DNA from: Vogesella urethralis
GTDB taxonomy: Bacteria > Pseudomonadota > Gammaproteobacteria > Burkholderiales > Chromobacteriaceae
Length of the DNA stretch: 64,000 nt
NCBI RefSeq assembly: GCF_007644045.2
Contig: NZ_VMDW02000090.1
Coordinates: 75,208-139,207, forward strand
Direction of reading: 5' to 3'
Shown: piece by piece, positions 47,284 to 55,879 of the stretch
Layout: each line of letters starts with the position of its first letter
How positions within the stretch are numbered: the stretch's first letter is position 1
Program-made: the position numbers and the translations under genes
Notes under the pieces: model-generated
What the model saw: only the letters and a program-made list of their open reading frames with translations
What the model was told of the DNA's origin: nothing
The model's database searches: none

Positions 47284-48312
47284 ATGCTGACCATCTATAG
47301 CCCAGACCACCAGCTGCACCACGCCAGCGAACTGAAAGACGGCAAGGTGTCGCCGTGTTTTGACATGCCGGAACGCGCCGAAATCGTGCTGGCGCGCAGC
47401 CTGCAGGTAGGGCTGGGCGATATCGTGGCGCCGCAGGCCTTCGGGCCGGAACACTACGCCCGCGTGCACAGCGAGCGCTATGTACGCTTTTTGCAGCAGG
47501 CCTGGGGTGAGTGGCAGGCGCTGGGCCACCAGCACGACGCGCTGCCGCTGGTCTGGCCGGTGCGCGACCTGCGCAGCGACATCGAACCGGAACACATCGA
47601 CGGCAAGCTGGGCTTTTATGCGATGGACGCCGGGGTGGCCATTACCGCCGGCACCTGGCAGGCCGTAAGCAGCAGCGCCAACCTGGCGCTGACCGGTGCC
47701 AGCCTGCTGCACGGCGGCCAGCGCAGCGCCTTTGCACTGTGCCGCCCGCCCGGCCACCACGCCGCTGCCGAGTACATGGGCGGCTACTGCTACCTCAACA
47801 ATGCCGCCATCGCCGCGCAGTGGAGCCGAGACAACGGCAGCCAGCGCGTGGCGGTGCTGGACGTGGACTTCCACCACGGCAACGGCACGCAGAGCATCTT
47901 TTATGACCGTGACGACGTGCTGTTCGTGTCGCTGCACGGCGACCCGCGCCGCTCTTACCCGTATTTTTCCGGCCACCGCGACGAAACCGGCCGTGGCGCA
48001 GGCCTGGGCTTCAACCTCAACTATCCGCTGCCGCACGGCACGGCGTGGGATGGCTACGGCGAGGCGCTGCAGCACGCCTGCGGCCAACTGCGTCAGTACC
48101 GACCCGACCTGCTGGTGGTGTCGCTGGGGGTGGATACCTACGAAGGCGATCCGATCAGCCACTTCCGCCTGGCTACAGGCGATTTCAGCCGCATCGGCGC
48201 CGTCATTGCGGCGGTTGGCGTGCCGACGCTATTCGTGATGGAAGGCGGCTATAGGGTGGACGAAATCGGCATCAACGCCGTCAACGTGCTGCAGGGTTTT
48301 GAGCAGGCGTAA
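47284..48312 (+). CDS. Histone-deacetylase-family acetylpolyamine amidohydrolase
   Basis: A 342-residue zinc deacetylase. Family motifs are intact: CRPPGHHA (active-site His pair), the zinc ligands in DVDFHHGNGTQ, the second zinc Asp region SLGVDTYEGDP, and MEGGYRV. Length and the N-terminal insert fit the bacterial acetylpolyamine amidohydrolase group, which removes acetyl groups from acetylputrescine or acetylcadaverine. Substrate is inferred from family. Its last 32 bases overlap the 3' end of the converging gene. Confidence 0.88.
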   Translation: MLTIYSPDHQLHHASELKDGKVSPCFDMPERAEIVLARSLQVGLGDIVAPQAFGPEHYARVHSERYVRFLQQAWGEWQALGHQHDALPLVWPVRDLRSDIEPEHIDGKLGFYAMDAGVAITAGTWQAVSSSANLALTGASLLHGGQRSAFALCRPPGHHAAAEYMGGYCYLNNAAIAAQWSRDNGSQRVAVLDVDFHHGNGTQSIFYDRDDVLFVSLHGDPRRSYPYFSGHRDETGRGAGLGFNLNYPLPHGTAWDGYGEALQHACGQLRQYRPDLLVVSLGVDTYEGDPISHFRLATGDFSRIGAVIAAVGVPTLFVMEGGYRVDEIGINAVNVLQGFEQA

Positions 48313-49030
48313 GCGGCAGGCCTGGCTGCTGCAGCTGCTGCAAGGCGGCATTGATACGCTGCAGCAGTGCGATATTGCCCTGCGTTCGCGGCAGGGCAAG
48401 GTAAGTAGGATTGCGCAACAGCAAGCCGGCGTCGCGCAGCGGCAGCCGGATCGGGTTGCGCGGGTGGTGTTGCAGCAGGTGATCCACCGAATCTTTCACC
48501 GCCAGTATTGCATCCAGCCTGCCGGCGCGCAGTTTGCTGATGTTCTGCAGGTCCGACTCGCCACTTTCCAGCACCAGCACGCCGCGCTGCTGCATGGCTT
48601 GCAGCTTGTCGCTGTAGTACCAGCCGGCCAGGGTGCCCAGCTTCAGGCCGGCCAGGTCTTCGCTGCGGCCAACCTGCAGGCTGGCGGTGGGCAGCGTGAA
48701 TACATGAAGGCTTTCTTGCCAGAGCGGGGCGGACATCAGGTAGCGCTGCTGGCGCTCGGCATTGCTGTACAAGCCGGCTACGCCATGCTGGCCCAGCGCC
48801 AGCCCTTGCAATGCCCGCCGCCAAGGCATGGGCCTGATTGCCAGGCGCAGCCCGCTTTGCTGGGCAATACGCTGCAACAGCTGCACATAAATGCCCTGCG
48901 GCTGATGCCTGGCGTCTTCGTAGGCAAACGGCGGGCTGTTGTTGTCCACGGCAATGTGCAAGTCGGGCCGGGCGTGGGCAGCGTGCGACAGCAGGCAAGG
49001 CAACAGGGCGAACGCAATCGGACGGAGCAT
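48281..49030 (-). CDS. Periplasmic solute-binding-like protein (SBP_bac_3 type)
   Basis: A 249-residue exported protein with a signal peptide (FALLPCLLSHAAHA) and an amino-acid-binding fold: LHIAVDNNSPPFAYEDARH, GIYVQLLQRIA and DLAGLKLGTLAGWYY. No ABC permease or ATPase is adjacent, so it may be a stand-alone sensor-type protein. ATG 49030 gives the signal peptide. The gene ends inside the 3' end of the deacetylase gene on the other strand. Confidence 0.8.
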   Translation of the reverse strand: MLRPIAFALLPCLLSHAAHARPDLHIAVDNNSPPFAYEDARHQPQGIYVQLLQRIAQQSGLRLAIRPMPWRRALQGLALGQHGVAGLYSNAERQQRYLMSAPLWQESLHVFTLPTASLQVGRSEDLAGLKLGTLAGWYYSDKLQAMQQRGVLVLESGESDLQNISKLRAGRLDAILAVKDSVDHLLQHHPRNPIRLPLRDAGLLLRNPTYLALPRTQGNIALLQRINAALQQLQQPGLPLTPAQNPAAR

Positions 49031-49143
49031 GGGCGGCGGCGCAGGGTAAAACGGCAAGCCTAAGCCGGCTGCGTGACGGCGTGAAGTCGGCCTGGGGCGA
49101 TCGCGCTGTTCCGCAGCCAGAACAGCGCCGGCCATGACGGAGC

Positions 49144-49518
49144 TTAAGGCAGGGCAGGGTGGGCGACGGCGCTCTCAAGATGCAGTTGCACCAACGCCAG
49201 CGTGGCTTGTTCCAGCCGACGGCCATCGGCTGCGGCCTGTGCCCAGGCTGCGTCGTCATCGCTGGCCTGCTGGCTGGCCAGGTAGGTATCACGCTGGCGC
49301 AGCTGGTACGCCGACAGCACCGCCGAGCACACGGCCACCGCCTGTTGCGCCTGGTTGGCCGCCGCTTGGGCCGACGGGTAGCGGTCGACATAAGCCAGCG
49401 CGCACGCCTTGAACTGTCTCTCCCAGCGCAGCGCTTGCGCCGCAGCGGTCTGCGCGGGCAACACCGTGCTGCAGGCGGGCAGGAGCAGAAGGGCAAGGCA
49501 GAGCGTGGCGCGCATCAT
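49144..49518 (-). CDS. Small lipoprotein, unknown function
   Basis: A 124-residue protein with an N-terminal lipoprotein signal, MRATLCLALLLLPACS, whose lipobox LPAC would leave a lipidated Cys. The mature part is Ala/Gln-rich and helical, with two further Cys (CALAY and VCSAV). I do not recognise the family. It lies on the same strand as the solute-binding gene, 113 bases upstream. Confidence 0.7.
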   Translation of the reverse strand: MMRATLCLALLLLPACSTVLPAQTAAAQALRWERQFKACALAYVDRYPSAQAAANQAQQAVAVCSAVLSAYQLRQRDTYLASQQASDDDAAWAQAAADGRRLEQATLALVQLHLESAVAHPALP

Positions 49519-49746
49519 GTGTGGGCAGGGTGGGTTGGCCGCAATGCCCGGATGATAAGGGGGCCGGGTGCCCTGCTGTGTTGCCGTTTTGTCACGAACA
49601 AGTCATTTTTCATACGCAATTCGTGCTGCTCGCTGTCATTCTTCATGCCATTTGTCTATAAATTTATAAAATTTGATATAAAATATTGTTACTGAATGAC
49701 GAAGCGGCACGCCGGCCCGGCCGGCGGCGGACGGAGACCACCCACC
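49519..49746 (+). promoter_or_regulatory. AT-rich promoter region of the third PAS receptor
   Basis: The 228-base gap becomes very AT-rich after 49,600 and contains TATAAATTTATA at about 49655. A GGAGA ribosome site precedes the ATG at 49747. No flagellar sigma-28 promoter could be recognised. Confidence 0.4.
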
Positions 49747-51333
49747 ATGCGCAGCAACTTGCCCATCACCCAGACCGAACGCTTTCTGGCGCCCAAGCGC
49801 CCCATCGTGACCAAGACCGACCTGGACGGCACCATTACGTATGCCAATCGTGCGTTTATTGATATCAGCGGCTTCAGAGAAGACGAGCTGATAGGCCAGC
49901 CACACAATATCGTGCGCCACCCCGACATGCCGCCAGAAGCCTTCGCCGATATGTGGCATACCCTGCAGGCCGGCCACCCGTGGCGCGGTCTGGTGAAAAA
50001 CCGTGCCAAGAATGGCGATTTCTACTGGGTGGACGCCTACGCCACGCCGATTCGAGAGGACGGGCGCGTCACGGGTTATATGTCGGTGCGCAACAGCCCG
50101 GATCGCCAGCAGGTAGCCGCTGCCGAGCAGCAGTACGCCGAGGTACGGGCCGGCCGCGCCAGCCTGCCGCCGACCCGCATCGCTGCTGGCCATAGCCTGG
50201 ACCGCCTGTTGCTGCTGTTGGTGATGCCGGCATTGCTGGTGCTGTTGGCCGGTTTGTTGCTGCCGGACGGCATCCAGCTACTGGCCAGCTTGCTGGCCGC
50301 GCTGTGGCTGATTGGCGGCGCCTTGCTGCTGCGCGCGCAGGCTGTCGGCCCGCTGGGCCTGCTGCGACAGGGCATCCAGCGTCTGGGGGAGGGTAATTTC
50401 GCCGAGCCCTTCGTGCCCGGCGGCTGTTCCGAAATGCGCGACATGGCGCTGGCGCTGGAAACCATGCGTATCAACACCCGCGCGGTGATTGCCGACGTGG
50501 TAGGCGGGGCCAACGACGTCGGCAATGTAGCCGCAGCCGTCAACGAACAGGCCGCTACGCTGAAAGGCCGCGGCGAGCAGGCGCTGGACGGCATCAGCCG
50601 CGTGGCGGCCGCGCTGGAGCAGCTATCGGTATCGGTTACCGAAATCTCGCATGCCACCCGTAACGGGGCCGACCACGCCGATCAGGCGCGCCAGCTGACG
50701 GTGGCGGGCGAGCAGGCCATGCAACAGACCGAGCAGGCTACCGGCGTGGCGATCCAGGAGTTCCAGGCCACCAACGATGCCATCGCCGTGCTGCAGCAAT
50801 CCACCCAGGACATTGGCAACGTGGCGCTGGTGATCAAGGATATTGCCAACCAGACCAATCTGCTGGCGCTGAACGCGGCCATCGAAGCGGCACGCGCCGG
50901 CGAAAGCGGTCGCGGTTTTGCCGTGGTGGCCGACGAGGTACGCAGCCTGGCCGAGCGTACGGCTGGCAATACCAAGGAAATCGAACAGTCCATCAGCGTG
51001 CTGGCGCAGCGCACCCGCGACGTGGCGCACAATATCCAGGATGCGATGAGCCAGGTAAGCCAGGTGGCGCAGGCGGTGCGCGTGGCCAGCGACGGCCTGG
51101 GCGCCATCCGCCAGGCCAGTGACGGCGTATCGGCCGCGTCGCAAACCGTGGCCGACATGCTGCAGCAGCAGTCGTCCACCTCAACCGAAGTGGCAAACAA
51201 TATGGAGCGGATGAATGTGCTGACCGAGCAGAACAGCCACACCATCGGCCAGACCCACGCCTATGCCGAAAAGCTGCATACCACAGCCGACGATTTACGC
51301 CGCTTGGTACAGCACTTCGAGCGCCATTTGTAA
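49747..51333 (+). CDS. Aer-like PAS chemoreceptor, third in the window
   Basis: A 528-residue receptor with the same plan as 18174-19808. The N-terminal PAS has [27 protein letters not shown] and [10 protein letters not shown], the full Aer flavin-site pattern. Two close membrane helices (about 160-200) and a signalling domain with [20 protein letters not shown] follow. It is probably an intracellular redox or oxygen sensor for taxis. ATG 49747 ([13 protein letters not shown]) is chosen because its N-terminus aligns with the paralogue and it has a ribosome site. Confidence 0.93.
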   Translation: MRSNLPITQTERFLAPKRPIVTKTDLDGTITYANRAFIDISGFREDELIGQPHNIVRHPDMPPEAFADMWHTLQAGHPWRGLVKNRAKNGDFYWVDAYATPIREDGRVTGYMSVRNSPDRQQVAAAEQQYAEVRAGRASLPPTRIAAGHSLDRLLLLLVMPALLVLLAGLLLPDGIQLLASLLAALWLIGGALLLRAQAVGPLGLLRQGIQRLGEGNFAEPFVPGGCSEMRDMALALETMRINTRAVIADVVGGANDVGNVAAAVNEQAATLKGRGEQALDGISRVAAALEQLSVSVTEISHATRNGADHADQARQLTVAGEQAMQQTEQATGVAIQEFQATNDAIAVLQQSTQDIGNVALVIKDIANQTNLLALNAAIEAARAGESGRGFAVVADEVRSLAERTAGNTKEIEQSISVLAQRTRDVAHNIQDAMSQVSQVAQAVRVASDGLGAIRQASDGVSAASQTVADMLQQQSSTSTEVANNMERMNVLTEQNSHTIGQTHAYAEKLHTTADDLRRLVQHFERHL

Positions 51334-51505
51334 GCCTTGGGCAAAGCCAACCACGCTCGACATGCTGACGGCGCCAAACCCGGCGGAGCTGCTACAGGCG
51401 GCATAGCCGCCGGCAAGTGCAGAAAACTGCGGCGGGCTCTAGGCAAAGCGGATATTTTTGCGTAATATCCGCGTCTCGCTGCTAGCTGCAGCGAAGATCA
51501 GCAAA

Positions 51506-51595
51506 GGAAGCGTGGCCGAGTGGTTTAAGGCAGCGGTCTTGAAAACCGCCGAAGGTGTGAGCCTTCCGTGAGTTCGAATCTCACCGCTTCCGCCA
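51506..51595 (+). tRNA. tRNA-Ser (anticodon UGA)
   Basis: A 90-base tRNA with CCA encoded. The acceptor stem GGAAGCG pairs with CGCTTCC. The anticodon stem GCGGT/ACCGC encloses the loop CTTGAAA, so the anticodon TGA is at 51540-51542. A long variable arm (GAAGGTGTGAGCCTTC) and the TTCGAAT T-loop are typical of tRNA-Ser. A terminator follows, and directly after that an integrase gene, so the 3' end is probably the attachment site. Confidence 0.97.
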
Positions 51596-51606
51596 AGACA
51601 CTGCAA

Positions 51607-51632
51607 CCCCTTGATTTATCAAGGGGTTTTTT
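51607..51632 (+). terminator. Terminator of tRNA-Ser
   Basis: CCCCTTGAT (51607-51615) and ATCAAGGGG (51618-51626) form a stem followed by six T. Confidence 0.88.
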
Positions 51633-51648
51633 GTTGACCTCTTCCCTA

Positions 51649-51673
51649 GGTGGTTCACTCTGGTGGTTCACTC
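51649..51673 (+). repeat. Tandem 13-bp-period repeat before the integrase
   Basis: GGTGGTTCACTC occurs at 51649-51660 and again at 51662-51673, one base apart and 15 bases before the integrase ATG. Such short repeats near an attachment site may be integrase arm-binding or autoregulatory sites. Confidence 0.6.
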
Positions 51674-51687
51674 CACGAGCAGAAACC

Positions 51688-53175
51688 ATGGATATTCCAG
51701 CCCATCTCTGGGTCTCACGGCACGGAGTCTACTATTTCAGGCAGACGAGTCGGGTAGCAGGAAAACAAACCAGCAAGCGAGTGTCTTTGCACACGAAAGA
51801 CCCTAAAATAGCCAAATCCATCGCTATCAAATTGCTTGCAGGGCTAGCATCCACCATGTCTCAAGACCCAAAAACATTTGAAGTCAGCATTACTTCTGCG
51901 GGAATCTCGGTAAAAACGGATCCAACAGACCCTACTGATGCCGAGAAGCTAGGTGAGTTCATGCGTAACAATCGCGAACTCATCACGATGCTGGCACAGC
52001 AAGCCACACCTGCTGTTCAATCCAACCCATTTGAGAAGGTTCGGCAAGAACGTGAAATCGCCGAGAGTCTGCTCAAGGAAGAGACCGGCACCAACATTGA
52101 TGTCGTGTTGGATAAGTACGAAAAGCGCAAATCTCCGCAACTTGCCCCCAAAACCTTGTATGGCTACATCCAGTACATCAAGATTTTCTGCGACTGGTAC
52201 AAAAAGCAGTACAGCAAGAAAACGATCATCATCAGCTCGATTGATCGCAAGGTCATCGCTGCCTACATCGAACACCTTCAGAACGAGGGGGTGCTGAATG
52301 CCACTATTGAGAAGAATTATCTTCGCGCCCTGAATGGACTGTTTGAGTTCGCCAAAACGACGGGCGACTACCCTGATGTGGCTGTGCCTTCCAAAATGCA
52401 CAAGCTCACCACCAAGAAAGAGATCGAAAAAAACCGCAAAGAGAGAAACCCTTTCTCTAACGAGGATTTGGCTCTGATCTTCAAGCCAGAGAATCTTGCC
52501 ATGGCAAAGCATCCAGAACAGTTCTGGGTGCCGATCCTTGCCCTCTTTACCGGCGCACGCCTTGGCGAACTGTGTCAGCTGTCAGTCAAAGATATTGGTG
52601 AGGTGGACGGCATACCGACGATTTCCATCACAGATGATGGGGATGGCGAAAAACGGCTGAAATCGCTCGCCAGCAAGCGAATTCTTCCCTTACACCCGAT
52701 TATCATCGAGTGTGGATTCCTTGAGTACGTGGAAGACATCAAAAAATTTAACGGACAAGTCTTTCCAGACCTCTTCCCCGATGTACACGGTTATTACAGC
52801 AAAGAGCCTTCCCGCCGATGGGGAACATACTTAGATAAAATCGGCATCACCGATCCATCCAAAGTCTTCCACTCCTTCAGAAGCACGGCCAACAACAGGC
52901 TGAAACAGAATGGGATCAGCGAAGAAATCCGCTGCGAATTTGTTGGCCACGATCACGATACAGTGAACAGCAAGCACTACACCGAAAAGTACTCTGTGAA
53001 ATTCCTGCACGACACAGTGTTACCTGCTCTCGCCTTTGATGCTGATTTTTCAGGCCTGAAATACAAAAAGCATCAGTTCACCGCCTTCATTACCAAAGAA
53101 CTGGCGAGGATAGAGCGAAAGAACAGCAACAAATCCATCAGAATGATGAAGGACTACCTGAAGAGGAATCGATAG
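51688..53175 (+). CDS. Tyrosine recombinase (phage-type integrase)
   Basis: A 495-residue integrase. An N-terminal region with WVSRHGVYYFRQ resembles a DNA-arm-binding domain, then a core-binding domain precedes the catalytic domain. Catalytic residues are visible: R291 in TGARLGEL, H395 and R398 in HSFRS, H421 in GHDHD and nucleophile Y431 in KHYTEKY. It is expected to integrate and excise the element at tRNA-Ser. ATG 51688 (MDIPAHLWVS) is chosen; an upstream in-frame ATG at 51568 would begin inside the tRNA. The codon use is less GC-rich than that of the host genes. Confidence 0.93.
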   Translation: MDIPAHLWVSRHGVYYFRQTSRVAGKQTSKRVSLHTKDPKIAKSIAIKLLAGLASTMSQDPKTFEVSITSAGISVKTDPTDPTDAEKLGEFMRNNRELITMLAQQATPAVQSNPFEKVRQEREIAESLLKEETGTNIDVVLDKYEKRKSPQLAPKTLYGYIQYIKIFCDWYKKQYSKKTIIISSIDRKVIAAYIEHLQNEGVLNATIEKNYLRALNGLFEFAKTTGDYPDVAVPSKMHKLTTKKEIEKNRKERNPFSNEDLALIFKPENLAMAKHPEQFWVPILALFTGARLGELCQLSVKDIGEVDGIPTISITDDGDGEKRLKSLASKRILPLHPIIIECGFLEYVEDIKKFNGQVFPDLFPDVHGYYSKEPSRRWGTYLDKIGITDPSKVFHSFRSTANNRLKQNGISEEIRCEFVGHDHDTVNSKHYTEKYSVKFLHDTVLPALAFDADFSGLKYKKHQFTAFITKELARIERKNSNKSIRMMKDYLKRNR

Positions 53176-53298
53176 CCCCCCTATGCAATCACCCTGCTGA
53201 CCTAGGCTGCCAGTTCGTCCTGTCCGAGCAACCTGAGTGATTTGCATAAAATAATCTTGGGCATTACAAACGAAAAACGGGGGCATGGCCCCCGTTGC

Positions 53299-54831
53299 TT
53301 ACTCAGACTCTTTGTCGTACCCAAAGGCCTGAATGATTTCGTCCATTTCCTCGGCTACCTGTGTTTTCAAACCATCAGCCCCGAACACGCCCATCGTTAA
53401 GTTGACACAGCGCACGCGCTTCTTGTTGATGCCGCTACCCATGGTTTGGCGGGATTCAATCACATGGGGGAACAAACTGCGTACCCTTGTATAAAATTGA
53501 GGGGAGGCACAAGCAGTCAAACCATTCGCACGGCAGTAGCCGGTGTAATCCTGAAAAAGTACACCCTTGTTCATTGAAAGTTGGCTTTCATCGCAATAGG
53601 CCACACCAGCATACTCCGCCCAACTTGCCACGCTGTTGGAATCCAACTTTGCCTGGTATGCAGCATCGTGAACCGCATCTGGCACAACAAATTTCCCAGC
53701 ACGTTGCAAAGCTTGAAGTCCCGACAAAGCCCAGTCCAACACATAGTGCAATTCATTCTTGATGATTTTGCCATCAAGGTCAGGAATGGCCTTACCGTTG
53801 GTAAAGGTTTCGTTCCATTCAATCACATGGAAACGGCGCCAGAAAGCATCGGACTGATCAATCAAGCCAGGCAAATGGTTTGCACAAATAATGAACTTGG
53901 CGGTATTTGCATAGCCCACAGCATTCTTGTATTTTCGGTTGATCTGCGTGGCCCCACCTGAAATAAGGGATTTAAGCATCTGTTGGTCAATCTTGCCCTT
54001 TGGGGTTTCATCGCAAGCGACCAAGGTGGCACCGATCAAGCTGGTCAAGTTAAACCCATCCAACTTGTCCAATTGCACAGGCACGGCTTTCTCATGCAAA
54101 GCCATGACGATTTTCAACATGGTGCTTTTGCCGTTACCACCTTTTTCGCCGATCCAGAATTGCGCAACCTGATGGTTGGTATGTCCGGTCAAGGAGTAGC
54201 CCACATAGGCTTGTACCAAGCTACGGACTTCAGAGTTTGGCAAGGACGTGGCCAAAAAACGGGCGAACATGGAATCGGCTGGCAATGGGCGAGGCTGATA
54301 GTCCCCCATCTTCATGCTGGCAACGATAGGCACGTAATGGGTGACGCCGATTGCTGGGTTTGGCGCTTCGGCGCGAATCTTCCCTTGCTGATCCACCACA
54401 AGCCACATCCCCACCAATGGAATGACAAGTTCATCGGATTTTTCTGGCAATGGTTCTGCAAACAACATGGCGGCTTTAAGGCAGCTTTCGGCAGTGGCCA
54501 CGGTGGCACGCTTGCCCATATTGTCGCCCAACCAGACAAAGGCCAATCGCGTGGCTTCCTTGTCGTCTTGTACTTTCCAGAAGTTGCCATCCCAGCGGTA
54601 CATCAAATCCCCACCGACCCTAATGTCAGAACAGGCTTTGATGTGTTTTGCGTATTGCATCTCAGCAGACTCTTCTGCTTGAGGTTTCTTGATGGCAGGT
54701 TTGCCAGCAGGCTTGGTCACGGCAATGTTATTGATCGTTGCAGAGTCGTTTGCAGGCGTGCCTTCCGTGTCGCTGCTGGTTTCAGTGCTGTGATTTGCTT
54801 GGTGACTACGATATTTTTCAAATGGATTCAT
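53299..54831 (-). CDS. D5/P4-type superfamily 3 helicase
   Basis: A 510-residue replication protein of the phage/plasmid primase P4 C-terminal family. A low-complexity N-terminus (1-55) is followed by a D5-N-like region, then SF3 motifs: Walker A GEKGGNGKST (228-237), Walker B region LVACDET and motif C in KFIICANHLP. No TOPRIM or AEP primase domain precedes it, so it is a helicase without fused primase, unlike the 777-residue P4 alpha. It probably initiates replication of the excised element, and iterons lie just upstream. It converges on the integrase gene. Confidence 0.88.
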   Translation of the reverse strand: MNPFEKYRSHQANHSTETSSDTEGTPANDSATINNIAVTKPAGKPAIKKPQAEESAEMQYAKHIKACSDIRVGGDLMYRWDGNFWKVQDDKEATRLAFVWLGDNMGKRATVATAESCLKAAMLFAEPLPEKSDELVIPLVGMWLVVDQQGKIRAEAPNPAIGVTHYVPIVASMKMGDYQPRPLPADSMFARFLATSLPNSEVRSLVQAYVGYSLTGHTNHQVAQFWIGEKGGNGKSTMLKIVMALHEKAVPVQLDKLDGFNLTSLIGATLVACDETPKGKIDQQMLKSLISGGATQINRKYKNAVGYANTAKFIICANHLPGLIDQSDAFWRRFHVIEWNETFTNGKAIPDLDGKIIKNELHYVLDWALSGLQALQRAGKFVVPDAVHDAAYQAKLDSNSVASWAEYAGVAYCDESQLSMNKGVLFQDYTGYCRANGLTACASPQFYTRVRSLFPHVIESRQTMGSGINKKRVRCVNLTMGVFGADGLKTQVAEEMDEIIQAFGYDKESE

Positions 54832-54884
54832 CTTTTTCTCCGTAAAAATTGTTGTGAGTACTGCTGTTTTTCTTGCTTGGAGGC

Positions 54885-54933
54885 TTGGTCGCTAAAGATG
54901 AAGTTTCGTCGCTGTAATGATGAGTTCGTCGCT
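54885..54933 (-). repeat. Three iterons with 20-bp period upstream of the helicase
   Basis: On the minus strand AGCGACGAA, AGCGACGAA and AGCGACCAA recur with exactly 20-bp spacing (plus-strand cores at 54925-54933, 54905-54913 and 54885-54893). They lie 54-102 bases before the helicase start in a noncoding gap. The arrangement is that of an initiator-binding origin or autoregulatory operator. Confidence 0.65.
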
Positions 54934-54976
54934 ATGGGGTCATGCATTGCCGAGTGCTGTCGGGAGCAATCTTGAA

Positions 54977-55270
54977 TCAGTGGTTCAAGGCTTCAAAATA
55001 GGCATTTCCGAAATCGCTCCAGTCGGCATCATTGGCTGGCAAACTGGTATCGCCACGATGGATACGGCTTTGTGCTTCTTGTACCGTTTCACAGCGGGCG
55101 ATACAGGGACGAACACCATTTTTCTTTGGCACATACTCATCCCTGAAAATCTCGCAGGCGGTTTCTTCGTCATCTGCTTCGATGATGACCTCATCAAACA
55201 TGCCCAAATCGTAAAAACCAATCAGATAGCGGGTGGGTGTGTTTTCAGCCGTATTACTCGTTCTATTCAT
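54977..55270 (-). CDS. Small acidic protein of the element, unknown
   Basis: A 97-residue acidic soluble protein with a strong GAGGAG ribosome site before ATG 55270. It has no motif I recognise; the core YLIGFYDLGMFDEVIIEADD suggests a small alpha/beta fold. It lies between the helicase and the next small gene on the same strand, with about 80 bases of gap to it. Confidence 0.7.
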   Translation of the reverse strand: MNRTSNTAENTPTRYLIGFYDLGMFDEVIIEADDEETACEIFRDEYVPKKNGVRPCIARCETVQEAQSRIHRGDTSLPANDADWSDFGNAYFEALNH

Positions 55271-55353
55271 TTCATTCTCCTCGTTAAGGTTAAGTTAGAT
55301 TTCTGGTTGCTTCGCTTTGAGAGTGCTCTACTACTTGTTTACTGGGTTGTGAT

Positions 55354-55863
55354 TTAGTTTGGTTTCTCTGCGAGTGACGGCAAGTTAGCGATGATCCCGC
55401 TTAGCACCTCTTTGCTGACAACTTCCCCTGAGACTAAATTGGCATAGTCGAGGTAATCGTGAAGAAGCTCTTTGGCAACTTGCGGCGTGGCGCACTTGCT
55501 GCCATTCAATAATTGTTGGTAGCTTTCCCAAGCTAAGCGATAGTCGCCCTGTGCAATCAGCCGCAGCACCTTTTGCGCACACTGATCAAAAGTCTCGAAG
55601 GCAATGTGATCCAGCATGTCCTGCACATCAGCGGCGCTCGTGATCTCATGGCTCCGCCAGTAGTCACAGGCAAAATCAATGTCGAGCAATTTACTGGCGA
55701 CCATTTCAGAAGACCGCACCTCGAATTCAGACATGATGTGCTCCATTACTTTGCAGAAGCTGGTATCGGCATCAACGACGAGCGTGTTTAAAACATCATC
55801 AATGACCCGGATAAGGTTTTTCTTGTCACAAAGGGTGTTAATGGCGCGGCTGTTGTAAATCAT
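55354..55863 (-). CDS. Helical protein of the element, unknown
   Basis: A 169-residue, mainly helical soluble protein, rich in Asp, Leu and Glu, with no recognised motif. ATG 55863 (MIYNSRAINTL) has an AAGGAG ribosome site, 16 bases after the methyltransferase stop, so the two are probably cotranscribed. The longer open frame upstream overlaps the methyltransferase and is rejected. Confidence 0.7.
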   Translation of the reverse strand: MIYNSRAINTLCDKKNLIRVIDDVLNTLVVDADTSFCKVMEHIMSEFEVRSSEMVASKLLDIDFACDYWRSHEITSAADVQDMLDHIAFETFDQCAQKVLRLIAQGDYRLAWESYQQLLNGSKCATPQVAKELLHDYLDYANLVSGEVVSKEVLSGIIANLPSLAEKPN

Positions 55864-55879
55864 GATTTGTGCTCCTTGA

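Noticed and set aside
46675..48162. A 495-codon version of the Lrp-family gene
   Set aside because: The first 330 codons are antisense to the deacetylase gene. The HTH starts cleanly at ATG 47163 after a promoter-like gap.
49600..49746. Flagellar sigma-28 promoters before the chemoreceptor genes
   Set aside because: No TAAA plus GCCGATAA pair with proper spacing was found before any of the receptor genes.
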